A stretch of 36,493 bases of DNA from Gammaproteobacteria bacterium. Lineage in GTDB: Bacteria; Pseudomonadota; Gammaproteobacteria; Nevskiales; Nevskiaceae. This document shows positions 1 through 7,504 of the stretch, piece after piece (within the stretch, counting starts at the first letter, position 1; each line of letters starts with the position of its first letter). The notes below the pieces were generated by a model that had not been told where the DNA came from, did not search any database, and saw nothing but the letters and a program-made list of their open reading frames with translations. The DNA is taken from NCBI GenBank assembly GCA_028871525.1, contig JAGWMX010000019.1, positions 1-36,493 of the forward strand, written 5' to 3'. The position numbers were made by a program, and so were the translations under genes.

Positions 1-1026
1 AGCTACGTCTACGCCCCCGACGGCAGCCTGCTCGGCGAAACCGCCAGCGGCGGCAGCACGCTGGCCACCGAATACGTCTGGCTGCCGGCGCATGACGGCC
101 TGCCGGCCCAGCCGGTCGGCGTGATCCGCGGCAACGCCCTCTACTTCGTTCACGACGACCATCTGGGACGGCCGCAGGTGGTGACGAATTCGAGCGGAAC
201 CCTCGTCTGGCAGGCCAACAACGCCGCCTTCGACCGCAGCGTGGTCACCGACAGCTTCGGCGGACTCAACCTCGGCTTCCCGGGGCAGTACTACGACCAG
301 GAATCCGGGCTGTACTACAACCTCAACCGGTACTACGATCCGACGACCGGGCGCTATCTGCAGGTGGATCCGGTTGGGTTGGCGGGTGGAGTGAATCCGT
401 TCGTGTATGTCGGCAACGATCCGATCCGCTTCATCGACCCGGCGGGGCTGGATGATGTGTTTTACGATTTTGGTTCTGGCGTGATTCAGCTACCTGCAGT
501 GACCGTCACCGCTTCTCGGTTGTCGCCGTTCTTCCGCGAAGATTTCCACGAACTCGGGAGTATAGGACTCGTCGGGAGTGAGGGCGGCGGCGGTGGAGGG
601 GGTGCAGGAAGCGCGGCGCAGCAGGGTCAGCAGGGTCAGCAGAACACCAGTTGTCCGGCTGGGACGGGGGTGGATCGCGCCCGGAACGCACTACAGTTCG
701 GATCAAACTTGCAGGCTGCTGGTGATTTTGTGTCCCTTGGGGGCTTCGGTCTTGCCGGTCTTGGAGTGGCAGGGGGCCAACCCGAGATCGTCGCAGCCGG
801 CGGTGCAGGCGTGGCCGTGGGTGGCGTCGCGGCGATAGCCGGGCTGAGTGTGAAGCTAGGCGCCGGCGCGTATCTCCTCGGCGCGGGAGACCCGCGACCG
901 CTGATCGTAACTATCGTTGATCAAGCTCTCTCCGGTTTCCTGCCACCCGCGGTGCCCGGGAACGATCCTGCGGACAACATTGGTGACGCTGTGGCCAATC
1001 TCGCGGGTCTTCCAAACTGTAATTAG
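1..1026 (+). CDS. Rhs-family protein, C-terminal part (5' end outside window)
   Basis: The reading frame is open from the first base, so the N-terminal part lies to the left. Residues 1-150 of the visible part are the end of an Rhs/YD-repeat shell: a run ending in YYNLNRYYDPTTGRYLQVDP and closing with IRFIDPAGL, the usual Rhs-associated core boundary. After it comes a non-conserved tail of about 190 residues: a poly-Gly run, a QQGQQGQQ linker, and a long Gly/Ala-rich hydrophobic stretch (roughly residues 235-297) that could enter a membrane. In Rhs proteins the segment after DPxGL is often a toxin held inside the shell; I see no nuclease, deaminase or ADP-ribosyltransferase motif here. Base composition drops along the tail, as expected for a swapped-in tip. 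A four-helix membrane protein starts 11 bases after the stop. Rhs identity is firm; toxicity of the tail is inference. Confidence 0.9.
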   Translation, partial: SYVYAPDGSLLGETASGGSTLATEYVWLPAHDGLPAQPVGVIRGNALYFVHDDHLGRPQVVTNSSGTLVWQANNAAFDRSVVTDSFGGLNLGFPGQYYDQESGLYYNLNRYYDPTTGRYLQVDPVGLAGGVNPFVYVGNDPIRFIDPAGLDDVFYDFGSGVIQLPAVTVTASRLSPFFREDFHELGSIGLVGSEGGGGGGGAGSAAQQGQQGQQNTSCPAGTGVDRARNALQFGSNLQAAGDFVSLGGFGLAGLGVAGGQPEIVAAGGAGVAVGGVAAIAGLSVKLGAGAYLLGAGDPRPLIVTIVDQALSGFLPPAVPGNDPADNIGDAVANLAGLPNCN

Positions 1027-1037
1027 GAGCTCAGATC

Positions 1038-1448
1038 GTGAGCAGGCGAACGATAATACTATTGCTGATTGCATGGGGCATTATTTTGGTAGCGACGTTT
1101 GTCGTCGTCAGCCATTTTTGGCCAAGCACCAAACCAGCCGGACTGACAGAGTTAACCCTTGTTGCGATCGCCGTTGGGCTGGTTCTGGTGCGGCCCGTGA
1201 TGAAAAAGTATCCGCCCGAAAGGCGGATTACGATCAGTTCCAGCAAGGTCGCATCGTTCCAAAAGTATCTTCTACCCGTTGGAGCCGCGGCGGTTCTTGC
1301 TGGATTTGCTTGGGCGATCGTCTTTGCTCGGATCGTTCCCAACTCTCAAACCGGCTTTGACATTCAATTTTTCCCGAGCATCGCACTTCTCTTCTTGGGT
1401 ATCGCGGCCATCGCGTTCCGTGTCTGGATCTGGTTTTTCGGCGATTAG
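1038..1448 (+). CDS. Small four-helix membrane protein, candidate Rhs immunity protein
   Basis: This is a 136-residue protein with a GTG start preceded by an AGGAG ribosome site at about 1025-1029, which overlaps the end of the Rhs gene. Four hydrophobic segments are visible at about residues 5-28, 36-54, 77-100 and 111-134, with a basic loop (VMKKYPPERR) between the second and third. I do not recognise a family. The position immediately behind an Rhs tail, the tight spacing and the lower GC than the rest of the window are what an Rhs immunity gene looks like, and a polytopic membrane protein would suit a toxin acting on the inner membrane. It could equally be an unrelated orphan membrane protein. 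Confidence 0.7.
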   Translation: MSRRTIILLLIAWGIILVATFVVVSHFWPSTKPAGLTELTLVAIAVGLVLVRPVMKKYPPERRITISSSKVASFQKYLLPVGAAAVLAGFAWAIVFARIVPNSQTGFDIQFFPSIALLFLGIAAIAFRVWIWFFGD

Positions 1449-1607
1449 TCCCCGCCACCGCCCCGGCGCAGACAGAGCCGGCCGCGGTTAATCGGACAGT
1501 AACGTAAGTGAAATCTCTGCTCTAATCCGGGTGCCGCAAGGCGCCCTCCAATGTCATTGGGGTCAAGTCTTTCAACGCAAAGTTGTAAGACACAAGGGGA
1601 CAGACCG
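1449..1607. other. Noncoding gap with a remnant of a dispersed palindromic element
   Basis: No credible gene lies in these 159 bases. At 1567-1591 there is a near-perfect hairpin: GTCTTTCAAC (1567-1576), loop GCAAA, GTTGTAAGAC (1582-1591), one mismatch in ten pairs. It is preceded by GGGGTCAA and followed by AAGGGGACAGACC, which resembles the GGGGTCA/GGGGACAGACCCC flanks often seen around REP-associated (Y1) transposase genes. The similarity breaks off exactly where the insertion sequence begins at 1608, suggesting that the IS landed in such an element. The family assignment is from memory of the motif, not a search. Confidence 0.45.
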
Positions 1608-1623
1608 CCCAAGTTCCGCAGTT
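1608..1623 (+). repeat. Left terminal inverted repeat of the IS
   Basis: CCCAAGTTCCGCAGTT, an exact reverse complement of 3478-3493. The match stops at base 17 inward and at the first base outward, which sets the element ends. Confidence 0.85.
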
Positions 1624-1775
1624 CGTGGGCGGATTTCGCGATACGCGCTGAGGCGGTTTGTGTGGAATCAATGAGTTACGGTCGTGCAGAGGCTTGGTTT
1701 TTGTCAGTAGTGTAGTCACACGTTTTTGTGCGTATACGTTTTACAGTAAATTGATAAATGTGATGCCGTGGCTAC

Positions 1776-3428
1776 ATGTTCACGCGCATCTCCCGCTCCG
1801 GTGGCCGCAGCTACCTGCAGCTCGTCGAGTCGTTTCGCACGCCAAAAGGTGTGCGCCAACGGGTGGTGGCCAATCTCGGGCGGCTGGACCAGTTGGCCGA
1901 CGACCAACTCGATCCGCTGATCAACGGCCTGCAACGGGCGCTCGGCCGAGTACCGGTGGCAGCGCCGGTGCCGCAGTACGACACGGCGTTGGCGTTTGGC
2001 GATGTCTACGCGCTGCATGGGTTGTGGAATGCGCTGGGTTTCGGCAAGGCCATCCGCACCGCATTGCGCTCTTCCCGGCGCAGCTTTGATGCCGAGGCAC
2101 TGGTGCGGGCGAGGGTGTTCAACCGGCTGTGTGCGCCGGACTCCAAGCTCGGGTGTCTGGAGTGGCTGCAGACGGTGGCGATGCCGGACATGCCGACGAC
2201 GGTAACCCACGATCAGTTGCTGCGCACGATGGATGCGCTGATGGATCGGTCGGAGGCGGTCGAGGAGCGCATCGCCATGCAGATCCGGCCGATGCTCGAT
2301 CAACAGCTCGCGGTGGTGTTCTACGACCTGACCACGGTGCGCATTCACGGCGAGGGCGCGGTGGCCAACGATGTGCGTGCCTTTGGCTTGAACAAGGAAA
2401 CCGGCGGCATTGCGCGGCAGTTCGTGTTGGGCGTGGTGCAATCGGCCGAGGGGATACCGCTGATGCACACCGTGCATGCGGGCAATGTGGCCGAGACGCG
2501 CACGCTCAAGGCGATGCTGGCGGCGGTGCTCAAGCGCTTTGCGGTGGAGCGGGTGATCGTGGTGGCCGACCGTGGCCTGTTGAGCCTGGACAATGTGGCC
2601 GAGCTGGCGGCGGTGGCTGAACAAACCCAGCGGCAATTGCAGTTCATTCTGGCGGTGCCGGCACGGCGCTATGGCGAGTTGGGCGGTACGCTGGAAGCGA
2701 TGCGCTTCAGCGACGGGCTGGCCGAGGCCACATTCGCCGAGCACCGGCTGGTGGTGGCGCACGACCCGCGGCGCGCGGCCGAGCAAGCGGCCAAGCGGCG
2801 GGCGCGGATTCAGGAGTTGGAGGACTTTGCGCAAACCCTGGTGCGCAAACTCGACGTACAGGACGAGGGCAAAACCGAGCGCGGGCGCAAGGCCACGGAT
2901 CGCGGCGCCTACAGCCGTTTCCAGAAGGCGGTGTCGGCGGCCGAACTGACCCGCTTCGTGAAGGCCGATTACCAGGCCGAACGCTTCAGCTACCACGTGG
3001 ACGACGACGCCATCGCGGCGGCCGAGCGCTTCGATGGCAAGCTGGTGCTGCTGACCAATGTCACCGACTTCAGCGCCGGGCAGATCGTCAGCCGCTACAA
3101 GAGTCTCACCGACATCGAACGCGGCTTTCGCGTGCTCAAGAGCGACATCGAGATCGCGCCGGTATTCCATCGGCTACCCGATCGCATCCGCGCCCATGCG
3201 CTGATCTGTTTTCTCGCGCTGGTGCTGTACCGGGTCATGCGCATGCGGCTCAAGGCCAGCGGCAGCACCGCCAGCCCAACGACCGCGCTGGAACACCTGC
3301 GGCGCCTGCAACAGCACCACGTGCAGATCGGCTCGCAACACCTCGCCGGCATCGGCAAGGCCACCACAACCCAACTCGAGCTGTTCGAGGCCATCGGCGT
3401 CCAGAAACCCGAAAACGCCACCGTGTAG
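1776..3428 (+). CDS. IS1634-family DDE transposase
   Basis: This 550-residue protein catalyses cutting and strand transfer of the surrounding IS. The N-terminus (LQLVESFRTPKGVRQRVVAN) is typical of IS1634-like enzymes. The likely catalytic acids are Asp184 (in VVFYDLTTV), Asp265 (in VIVVADRGLLS) and Glu448 (in YKSLTDIERGFRVLK), the last inside the Y-x2-L-x2-IER signature that closes the DDE fold. A charged insertion of about 100 residues separates the second Asp from the region before the Glu, as usual in this family. The frame is full length with no disruption. No convincing ribosome site precedes the ATG, which is common for tightly limited transposases. The stop codon lies inside an 11-bp sequence (GTGTAGTCACA, 3423-3433) that also occurs at 1710-1720. 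Confidence 0.93.
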   Translation: MFTRISRSGGRSYLQLVESFRTPKGVRQRVVANLGRLDQLADDQLDPLINGLQRALGRVPVAAPVPQYDTALAFGDVYALHGLWNALGFGKAIRTALRSSRRSFDAEALVRARVFNRLCAPDSKLGCLEWLQTVAMPDMPTTVTHDQLLRTMDALMDRSEAVEERIAMQIRPMLDQQLAVVFYDLTTVRIHGEGAVANDVRAFGLNKETGGIARQFVLGVVQSAEGIPLMHTVHAGNVAETRTLKAMLAAVLKRFAVERVIVVADRGLLSLDNVAELAAVAEQTQRQLQFILAVPARRYGELGGTLEAMRFSDGLAEATFAEHRLVVAHDPRRAAEQAAKRRARIQELEDFAQTLVRKLDVQDEGKTERGRKATDRGAYSRFQKAVSAAELTRFVKADYQAERFSYHVDDDAIAAAERFDGKLVLLTNVTDFSAGQIVSRYKSLTDIERGFRVLKSDIEIAPVFHRLPDRIRAHALICFLALVLYRVMRMRLKASGSTASPTTALEHLRRLQQHHVQIGSQHLAGIGKATTTQLELFEAIGVQKPENATV

Positions 3429-3477
3429 TCACATTTTTTGCTGTTTCGGTGTAAACAGATCAAATACTTACACGATT

Positions 3478-3493
3478 AACTGCGGAACTTGGG
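3478..3493 (-). repeat. Right terminal inverted repeat of the IS
   Basis: AACTGCGGAACTTGGG, the exact reverse complement of the left terminal repeat at 1608-1623, 49 bases after the transposase stop codon. Confidence 0.85.
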
Positions 3494-3716
3494 TTGGTGG
3501 TTCCAAGGCCAAGGCCGACAACGCCGCATGGCGCGATTTGGGCCGCAACCCTTCGGGACGGGGCCCTTTTCGCGCCCCGTGGCGTCACGCCTCGCTTACA
3601 TGGAACCACCATGTGCGCTCGTCGTTCCTTGCGGCTGCGCGAAAAGGGCCGCCGTCGCAGCGACCGAACAATTGTCAACAGACCCTAGGGTCCGTCAACG
3701 CCTTGGCATCGACGGC
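3494..3716. other. Structured noncoding stretch with interleaved inverted repeats
   Basis: No supportable gene is present in these 223 bases between the IS and maiA. There are two long inverted repeats in interleaved order: TGGTGGTTCCA (3495-3505) pairs with 3601-3611, and GGCCCTTTTCGCGC (3562-3575) pairs with 3637-3650. A perfect 12-bp palindrome GACCCTAGGGTC (3681-3692) is flanked by direct GTCAAC copies (3675-3680 and 3694-3699). The shape suggests a remnant of a repeat or a small non-autonomous element rather than a terminator. Confidence 0.5.
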
Positions 3717-4358
3717 CTAGGGTTGTGCGTCGGGCTGCGCCGCAGGCGCCGCGCGCCGGAACGTCTCCAGCCGGCCGCAGCGCGCGTCGACGGCGGCGAT
3801 GCGCGGATAGGGCGTCAAGTCCAGCGCCACGCGTTGCGCGCTGGCGACCTGCGGCACCAGGCAGACGTCGGCCAGGGTCGGCGCGTCGCCGCAGCAGAAT
3901 TCGCCTTGCGCCTCCTGCGCCAGCAGCGCCTCCAAAGCCTCGAAGCCGAGCGCGATCCAGTGCGCATACCAGCGCGCGCGCGGATCGACCGCGAACTCGC
4001 GCTCCAGGTACTGCAGCACGCGCAGATTGTTCAGCGGGTGGATGTCGCAGGCGATCAGATGACAGATCTGCCACATGCGCGCTGCCGCGCGAGGCTCGCG
4101 CGGCACCAGCGGCGGCTCAGGCGCGATCGCCTCCAGATATTGCAGGATCGCCAGCGACTGGCCGAGCGTGAAATCGTCATGTACCAGCGTCGGCACCAGG
4201 TGCTGCGGATTCAGACGCACGTAGTCCGGTAGGTGCTGCCGGCCGCCCTGTTCCAGCAGATGGACCGGGACGATTTCGTAGTCCAGGCCCTTCAAGTTCA
4301 GCGCGATGCGCACGCGGTGGGCCGCGGAGCTGCGCCAGTAGCTGTACAGCCGGATCAC
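3717..4358 (-). CDS. maiA: Maleylacetoacetate isomerase (zeta-class glutathione transferase)
   Basis: This 213-residue cytoplasmic enzyme uses glutathione to isomerise maleylacetoacetate to fumarylacetoacetate in tyrosine/homogentisate breakdown. The N-terminal thioredoxin-like domain carries the zeta-class active-site stretch SYWRSSAAHRVRIALNLK (about residues 6-23). The cis-Pro region HLVPTLVHDDFTLGQSLAI follows, then an all-helical C-terminal domain with PTLADVCLVPQ. Length is normal for the family. The start is GTG, read from the GTGA overlap with the hydrolase gene upstream (4355-4358), so the two are translationally coupled. The product of this enzyme is the substrate of the neighbour, which supports both assignments. 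The homogentisate dioxygenase gene is not in the window. Confidence 0.9.
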   Translation of the reverse strand: MIRLYSYWRSSAAHRVRIALNLKGLDYEIVPVHLLEQGGRQHLPDYVRLNPQHLVPTLVHDDFTLGQSLAILQYLEAIAPEPPLVPREPRAAARMWQICHLIACDIHPLNNLRVLQYLEREFAVDPRARWYAHWIALGFEALEALLAQEAQGEFCCGDAPTLADVCLVPQVASAQRVALDLTPYPRIAAVDARCGRLETFRRAAPAAQPDAQP

Positions 4359-5380
4359 GCCGCGCTTTCCGGGCGTACCACGGTTTGTTCGATGGCGCCG
4401 AAGAGGGAACGGCCGTCGGCGTCGAGCATCTCGATGCGGACCGTATCGCCCCAGCGCAGGAACGGCGTTTTCGGCCCTCCGTGGAGGATGGTCTCCACCG
4501 TGCGCACCTCCGCCAGGCAGGAATAGCCGACGCCGCCGTCGCCGATCGGCTTGCCCGGCCCGCCGTCGGGACCGCGGTTGGAGACGGTGCCGGAGCCGAT
4601 GATGCTGCCGGCGCCGAGCCGCCGGGTTCTGGCGGCATGGGCGATCAGCCGGCCGAAATCGAAAGTCATGTCCACCCCGGCCTGCGGGACCCCCAGCGGC
4701 CGGCCGTTGATCGCCGAGCGCAGCGGCAAGTGGACTTTGGCGTCGCGCCAGGCGTCGCCCAGCTCGTCAGGGGTGACCGCCACCGGCGAGAAACTGGAGG
4801 CCGGTTTGGACTGAAAAAAGCCGAAACCCTTGGCCAGCTCGCCGGAGATCAGGTTGCGCAGCGAAACGTCGTTGACCAGCATCAACAGGCGGATGTAATC
4901 GCGCGCGCGGTGCGCATCCACGCCCATCGGCACGTCGTCGGTGACCACCGCCAGCTCCGCCTCCAGATCGCAGCCCCAACCCTCGTCGGCCAGCGGGATC
5001 GGATCGGTCGGGCCGAGGAAACCGTCCGATCCGCCTTGGTACATCAGCGGGTCGGTCCAGAAGCTGTCCGGCATCTGCGCGCCGCGCGCGCGGCGCACCA
5101 GTTGCACATGGTTGACGTAGGCCGATCCGTCCGCCCACTGGTGGGCGCGCGGCAACGGGCTGGCGCACTCGCGCGGGTCGAAGGCCAGCGTGCCGGCGAT
5201 CTTGCCGTCGTTGAGTTCGGCGTAGAGCGATTCGAGTTCCGGCGCCAGCGCCGCCCAGTCGTCCAGCGCCCGCTGCAACGTGCGCGCCGCCTGCGGTGCC
5301 GGAGTGGCACGGCCCAGATCACGTGACACCACCAGCAGCCGCCCGTCGCGGCTACCGTCGCGTAGCGTTGCCAGTTTCAT
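4355..5380 (-). CDS. fahA: Fumarylacetoacetate hydrolase family protein (fumarylacetoacetase)
   Basis: This 341-residue protein should split fumarylacetoacetate into fumarate and acetoacetate, the last step of tyrosine degradation. An N-terminal cap precedes the FAH fold. Visible landmarks are the acidic metal-binding stretch WGCDLEAELAVVTDDVPMG, then DVSLRNLISGELAKGFGFF-QSKP, and near the C-terminus GSIIGSGTVSNRG with the substrate-loop glycines. The size matches the shorter bacterial fumarylacetoacetases rather than the 420-residue eukaryotic type. The start ATG shares four bases (ATGA, 5377-5380) with the stop of the sensor kinase gene, and its own stop overlaps maiA. FAH-family enzymes can act on other diketo acids; the coupled maiA makes fumarylacetoacetate the most likely substrate. 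Confidence 0.87.
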   Translation of the reverse strand: MKLATLRDGSRDGRLLVVSRDLGRATPAPQAARTLQRALDDWAALAPELESLYAELNDGKIAGTLAFDPRECASPLPRAHQWADGSAYVNHVQLVRRARGAQMPDSFWTDPLMYQGGSDGFLGPTDPIPLADEGWGCDLEAELAVVTDDVPMGVDAHRARDYIRLLMLVNDVSLRNLISGELAKGFGFFQSKPASSFSPVAVTPDELGDAWRDAKVHLPLRSAINGRPLGVPQAGVDMTFDFGRLIAHAARTRRLGAGSIIGSGTVSNRGPDGGPGKPIGDGGVGYSCLAEVRTVETILHGGPKTPFLRWGDTVRIEMLDADGRSLFGAIEQTVVRPESAA

Positions 5381-6726
5381 GCGGGAGATTGTAGCCCGAC
5401 AGCGGTGGTCGGTAACCGCAACCTGATCTGCAACCCACCGCCGGGTCCGGGCACGGCCTCGACAGCGCCGCCGTGAGCGCGAGCGATACGCGCGACGATC
5501 GCCAGGCCCAGGCCCTGGCCTTCGACCAGCTCCGCGTTGCGGCCGCGGAAGAACGGCATGAACAGGCGGTCGAATTCGTCGGCCGCCACGCCGGGACCGT
5601 GATCGGTGACGCTGAGCACGGCGGCGCCGGCTTCGCGCTCAAGGCACAGCGCGACCTCGCCGCCGACGGGGCTGAATTTGACGGCGTTCGACAGCAGGTT
5701 ATCGATCGCCCGCGCCAGCAACTCGCGCTGACCGAGCACCGTCACCGGCGTCGTCGACAACCGCAGCCTGATGTCGCGACGTGCGGCGTCCTCGGCCGCA
5801 GCCGTGGTCCGCTCGCGCAGCAGCTCCGATAGTTCCACCGGCTGGTCCAGGCGCTCCGGCAGACCGGCTTCCATCCGCGTCAGCGCCAGCACCTCGCCGA
5901 GCAGACGGTCGATGCGCGCGATCTCGGTCTCGGCCTGGGCGAGGTGGGCGCCGCGTTCGGCTTGATGGCCGCGGCGTATCAGCTCCAGCGCCAGCTGCAG
6001 CCGCGCCAGCGGCGAACGCAGTTCGTGCGAGATGTCCTGCAGCAGACCGCGGGTGCGCTCGACCAGCGCCTGGATGCGCTCGGCCATGCGGTCGAAATCC
6101 CGCGCCAGCTGGCCCAGTTCGCTCTCGCTGCCGGCCAGCGGCGCGCCGATGCGGGCGGAGAGATCACCGCCGGCCACCCGCCGCGCCGCCATCTGCACGG
6201 TCGCCACCGGCCGCGCGATGCCGCGCGCCGAGAACCAGCCGATCACGGCGATCACCAGCAGCGAGACGATCAATTCGATCATCAGCGGCAACCAGAAAAA
6301 ATGATGGTGCGGCGGTTCGAGGCGGCGTATGGCGACGAAGCGCAGCGGATGCGCGCCGTCGCCGACCGCGATGCCGGCTAGGGTCAACTCGGGTCGCGGC
6401 GTCAACAGCACCTCGGGCGCCGCCGTCAGTGCCGGCAGGTGCCGGACCAGAGGCGCTGGCGGCGGCCGGCCGAGGACGTCGCGGCTGTCGTCGAGCAGCA
6501 CGGCGTCGATGTGACGGCGACGCAGCCTGTGCAGCCATGGCTCCAGCGCCGCCGGTCCGCCGGTGCGATAGCGCTCGGCGGCCTCGTTGGCCAGCGCCTG
6601 CCAGTTGGGCTGGTTGCGTTCGAAGATGGAGTGCGCGATGCGCTGTCCGATGAAAGCGGTGAGCAGCAGCGTCGCCACGTTGGCGACGAAAAACCACAGG
6701 AACAGCCGTGCGTAGAGGCGTTTCAT
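5377..6726 (-). CDS. cpxA: CpxA-like sensor histidine kinase
   Basis: This is a 449-residue inner-membrane sensor. TM1 lies at about residues 8-30, a periplasmic domain at 31-143, TM2 at about 144-166, then a HAMP linker, a HisKA dimerisation domain and an HATPase domain. The phospho-acceptor is His234 in QDISHELRSPLARL. The ATP-binding boxes are present: N-box DNLLSNAVKFSP, G1 DHGPG and G2 GLGLAIV. Length is close to E. coli CpxA (457). The CpxA name rests on the domain plan, the adjacent OmpR-type regulator, the divergent CpxP/Spy-like gene and the Cpx box between them. The gene overlaps the regulator by ATGA (6723-6726) and the hydrolase by ATGA (5377-5380), so a metabolic pair is coupled to it. 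Confidence 0.87.
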   Translation of the reverse strand: MKRLYARLFLWFFVANVATLLLTAFIGQRIAHSIFERNQPNWQALANEAAERYRTGGPAALEPWLHRLRRRHIDAVLLDDSRDVLGRPPPAPLVRHLPALTAAPEVLLTPRPELTLAGIAVGDGAHPLRFVAIRRLEPPHHHFFWLPLMIELIVSLLVIAVIGWFSARGIARPVATVQMAARRVAGGDLSARIGAPLAGSESELGQLARDFDRMAERIQALVERTRGLLQDISHELRSPLARLQLALELIRRGHQAERGAHLAQAETEIARIDRLLGEVLALTRMEAGLPERLDQPVELSELLRERTTAAAEDAARRDIRLRLSTTPVTVLGQRELLARAIDNLLSNAVKFSPVGGEVALCLEREAGAAVLSVTDHGPGVAADEFDRLFMPFFRGRNAELVEGQGLGLAIVARIARAHGGAVEAVPGPGGGLQIRLRLPTTAVGLQSPA

Positions 6727-7427
6727 GCGCCGGTCCGCAGCCTCGGCACGCGCTGCAACTGATAACCCAGCCCGCGCACGGTCTCGATCCTGGGCGCGGA
6801 CGCGGCGGTCTCGGCCAGTTTGCGGCGCAGGCGGCTGACGTGGACGTCGACACTGCGGTCGAAACGCTCGATCGGCCGGCCCAGACCTTCGAGCGTCAGC
6901 GTGGCCTTGTCGACCGGCGTGCCGGCGCGCCGGGCCAACGCCAGCAACAAACCGAACTCGGCGGCAGTCAGCTGCAGTTCGACCTCGCCGAGCCAGGCGC
7001 GCCGCTCGCCGGGCGACAGCCGCAGCGTATCCACCAGCACTTCCTCGTCCGGCAGCGGCTGCGTTCGTCGCAGCAGCGCCCGTACCCGCGCCAGCAACTC
7101 CCGCGGCAGAAACGGCTTGGCCAGGTAGTCGTCGGCGCCCAGCTCGAGCCCGACGATACGGTCGATCGGTTCGCCGCGCGCCGACAGCACGATCACCGGC
7201 AGGCGATGGCGTGCGCGTAGTTCACGCAGCGCGGTGAGGCCGTCCTTGCCCGGCATCATCACGTCGAGAATCAGCAGATCCGGCCGGCGCGGATCGTCGG
7301 TGACGCGCGCCAGCGCCTGCGCGCCATCGTGCACCGCCTCAACGCGAAACCCCTCTCCGGCCAGGTAGTCGGACAGCAGCCGGCACAGTTCGCGGTCGTC
7401 GTCGGCGATCAATAGGCGATCCTGCAT
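6723..7427 (-). CDS. cpxR: CpxR-like OmpR-family response regulator
   Basis: This 234-residue DNA-binding regulator is the partner of the kinase encoded just downstream. The receiver domain has the acidic pocket (IADDD, residues 7-11), the phosphorylation site Asp55 in LLILDVMMPG, and Lys104 in YLAKPF. A winged-helix Trans_reg_C domain follows (about residues 130-228), with the recognition region RFDRSVDVHVSRLRRKL and the wing ETVRGLGYQL. The ATG is preceded by GGGAG at suitable spacing. The gene heads a chain of four overlapping minus-strand genes. Its upstream region contains a perfect GTAAA-N5-GTAAA site on its own strand, so it probably controls itself and the divergent periplasmic gene. 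Confidence 0.9.
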   Translation of the reverse strand: MQDRLLIADDDRELCRLLSDYLAGEGFRVEAVHDGAQALARVTDDPRRPDLLILDVMMPGKDGLTALRELRARHRLPVIVLSARGEPIDRIVGLELGADDYLAKPFLPRELLARVRALLRRTQPLPDEEVLVDTLRLSPGERRAWLGEVELQLTAAEFGLLLALARRAGTPVDKATLTLEGLGRPIERFDRSVDVHVSRLRRKLAETAASAPRIETVRGLGYQLQRVPRLRTGA

Positions 7428-7504
7428 CCGCGCTCCCGATGGGGTATGGCGTCGGTGGCAGCTTGGGCCGCTGCCGCCCGGCCGGCAAGCGCCGCGGCCG
7501 GAGA

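Larger units (their letters stand above)
1608..3493 (+). mobile_element. IS1634-family insertion sequence, apparently complete
   Basis: The element is 1,886 bases long and is bounded by a perfect 16-bp inverted repeat: CCCAAGTTCCGCAGTT at 1608-1623 and its reverse complement at 3478-3493. It carries one uninterrupted DDE transposase gene (1776-3428). Length and single-gene layout fit the IS1634 family (IS4 superfamily). I see no matching short direct repeat just outside the ends (left flank GACCG, right flank TTGGT), so the target duplication has been lost, or one end has recombined. The copy looks intact and could be active. Confidence 0.8.

Noticed and set aside
2990-3005. Other CACGTG-containing stretches (near 2995, 3320, 5322, 12609, 32967) as further parS sites
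   Set aside because: The flanking bases do not continue the palindrome, so they match only the central six bases.
1716-3170. Long minus-strand open frame (484 codons) opposite the transposase gene
   Set aside because: It is His/Arg/Leu-rich without domain character and mirrors the codon pattern of the transposase gene. It is the usual antisense shadow in GC-rich DNA.
3460-3678. 72-codon minus-strand frame in the gap after the IS
   Set aside because: Arg-rich, crosses the IS end and the inverted repeats, no ribosome site, no family. More likely noncoding repeat.
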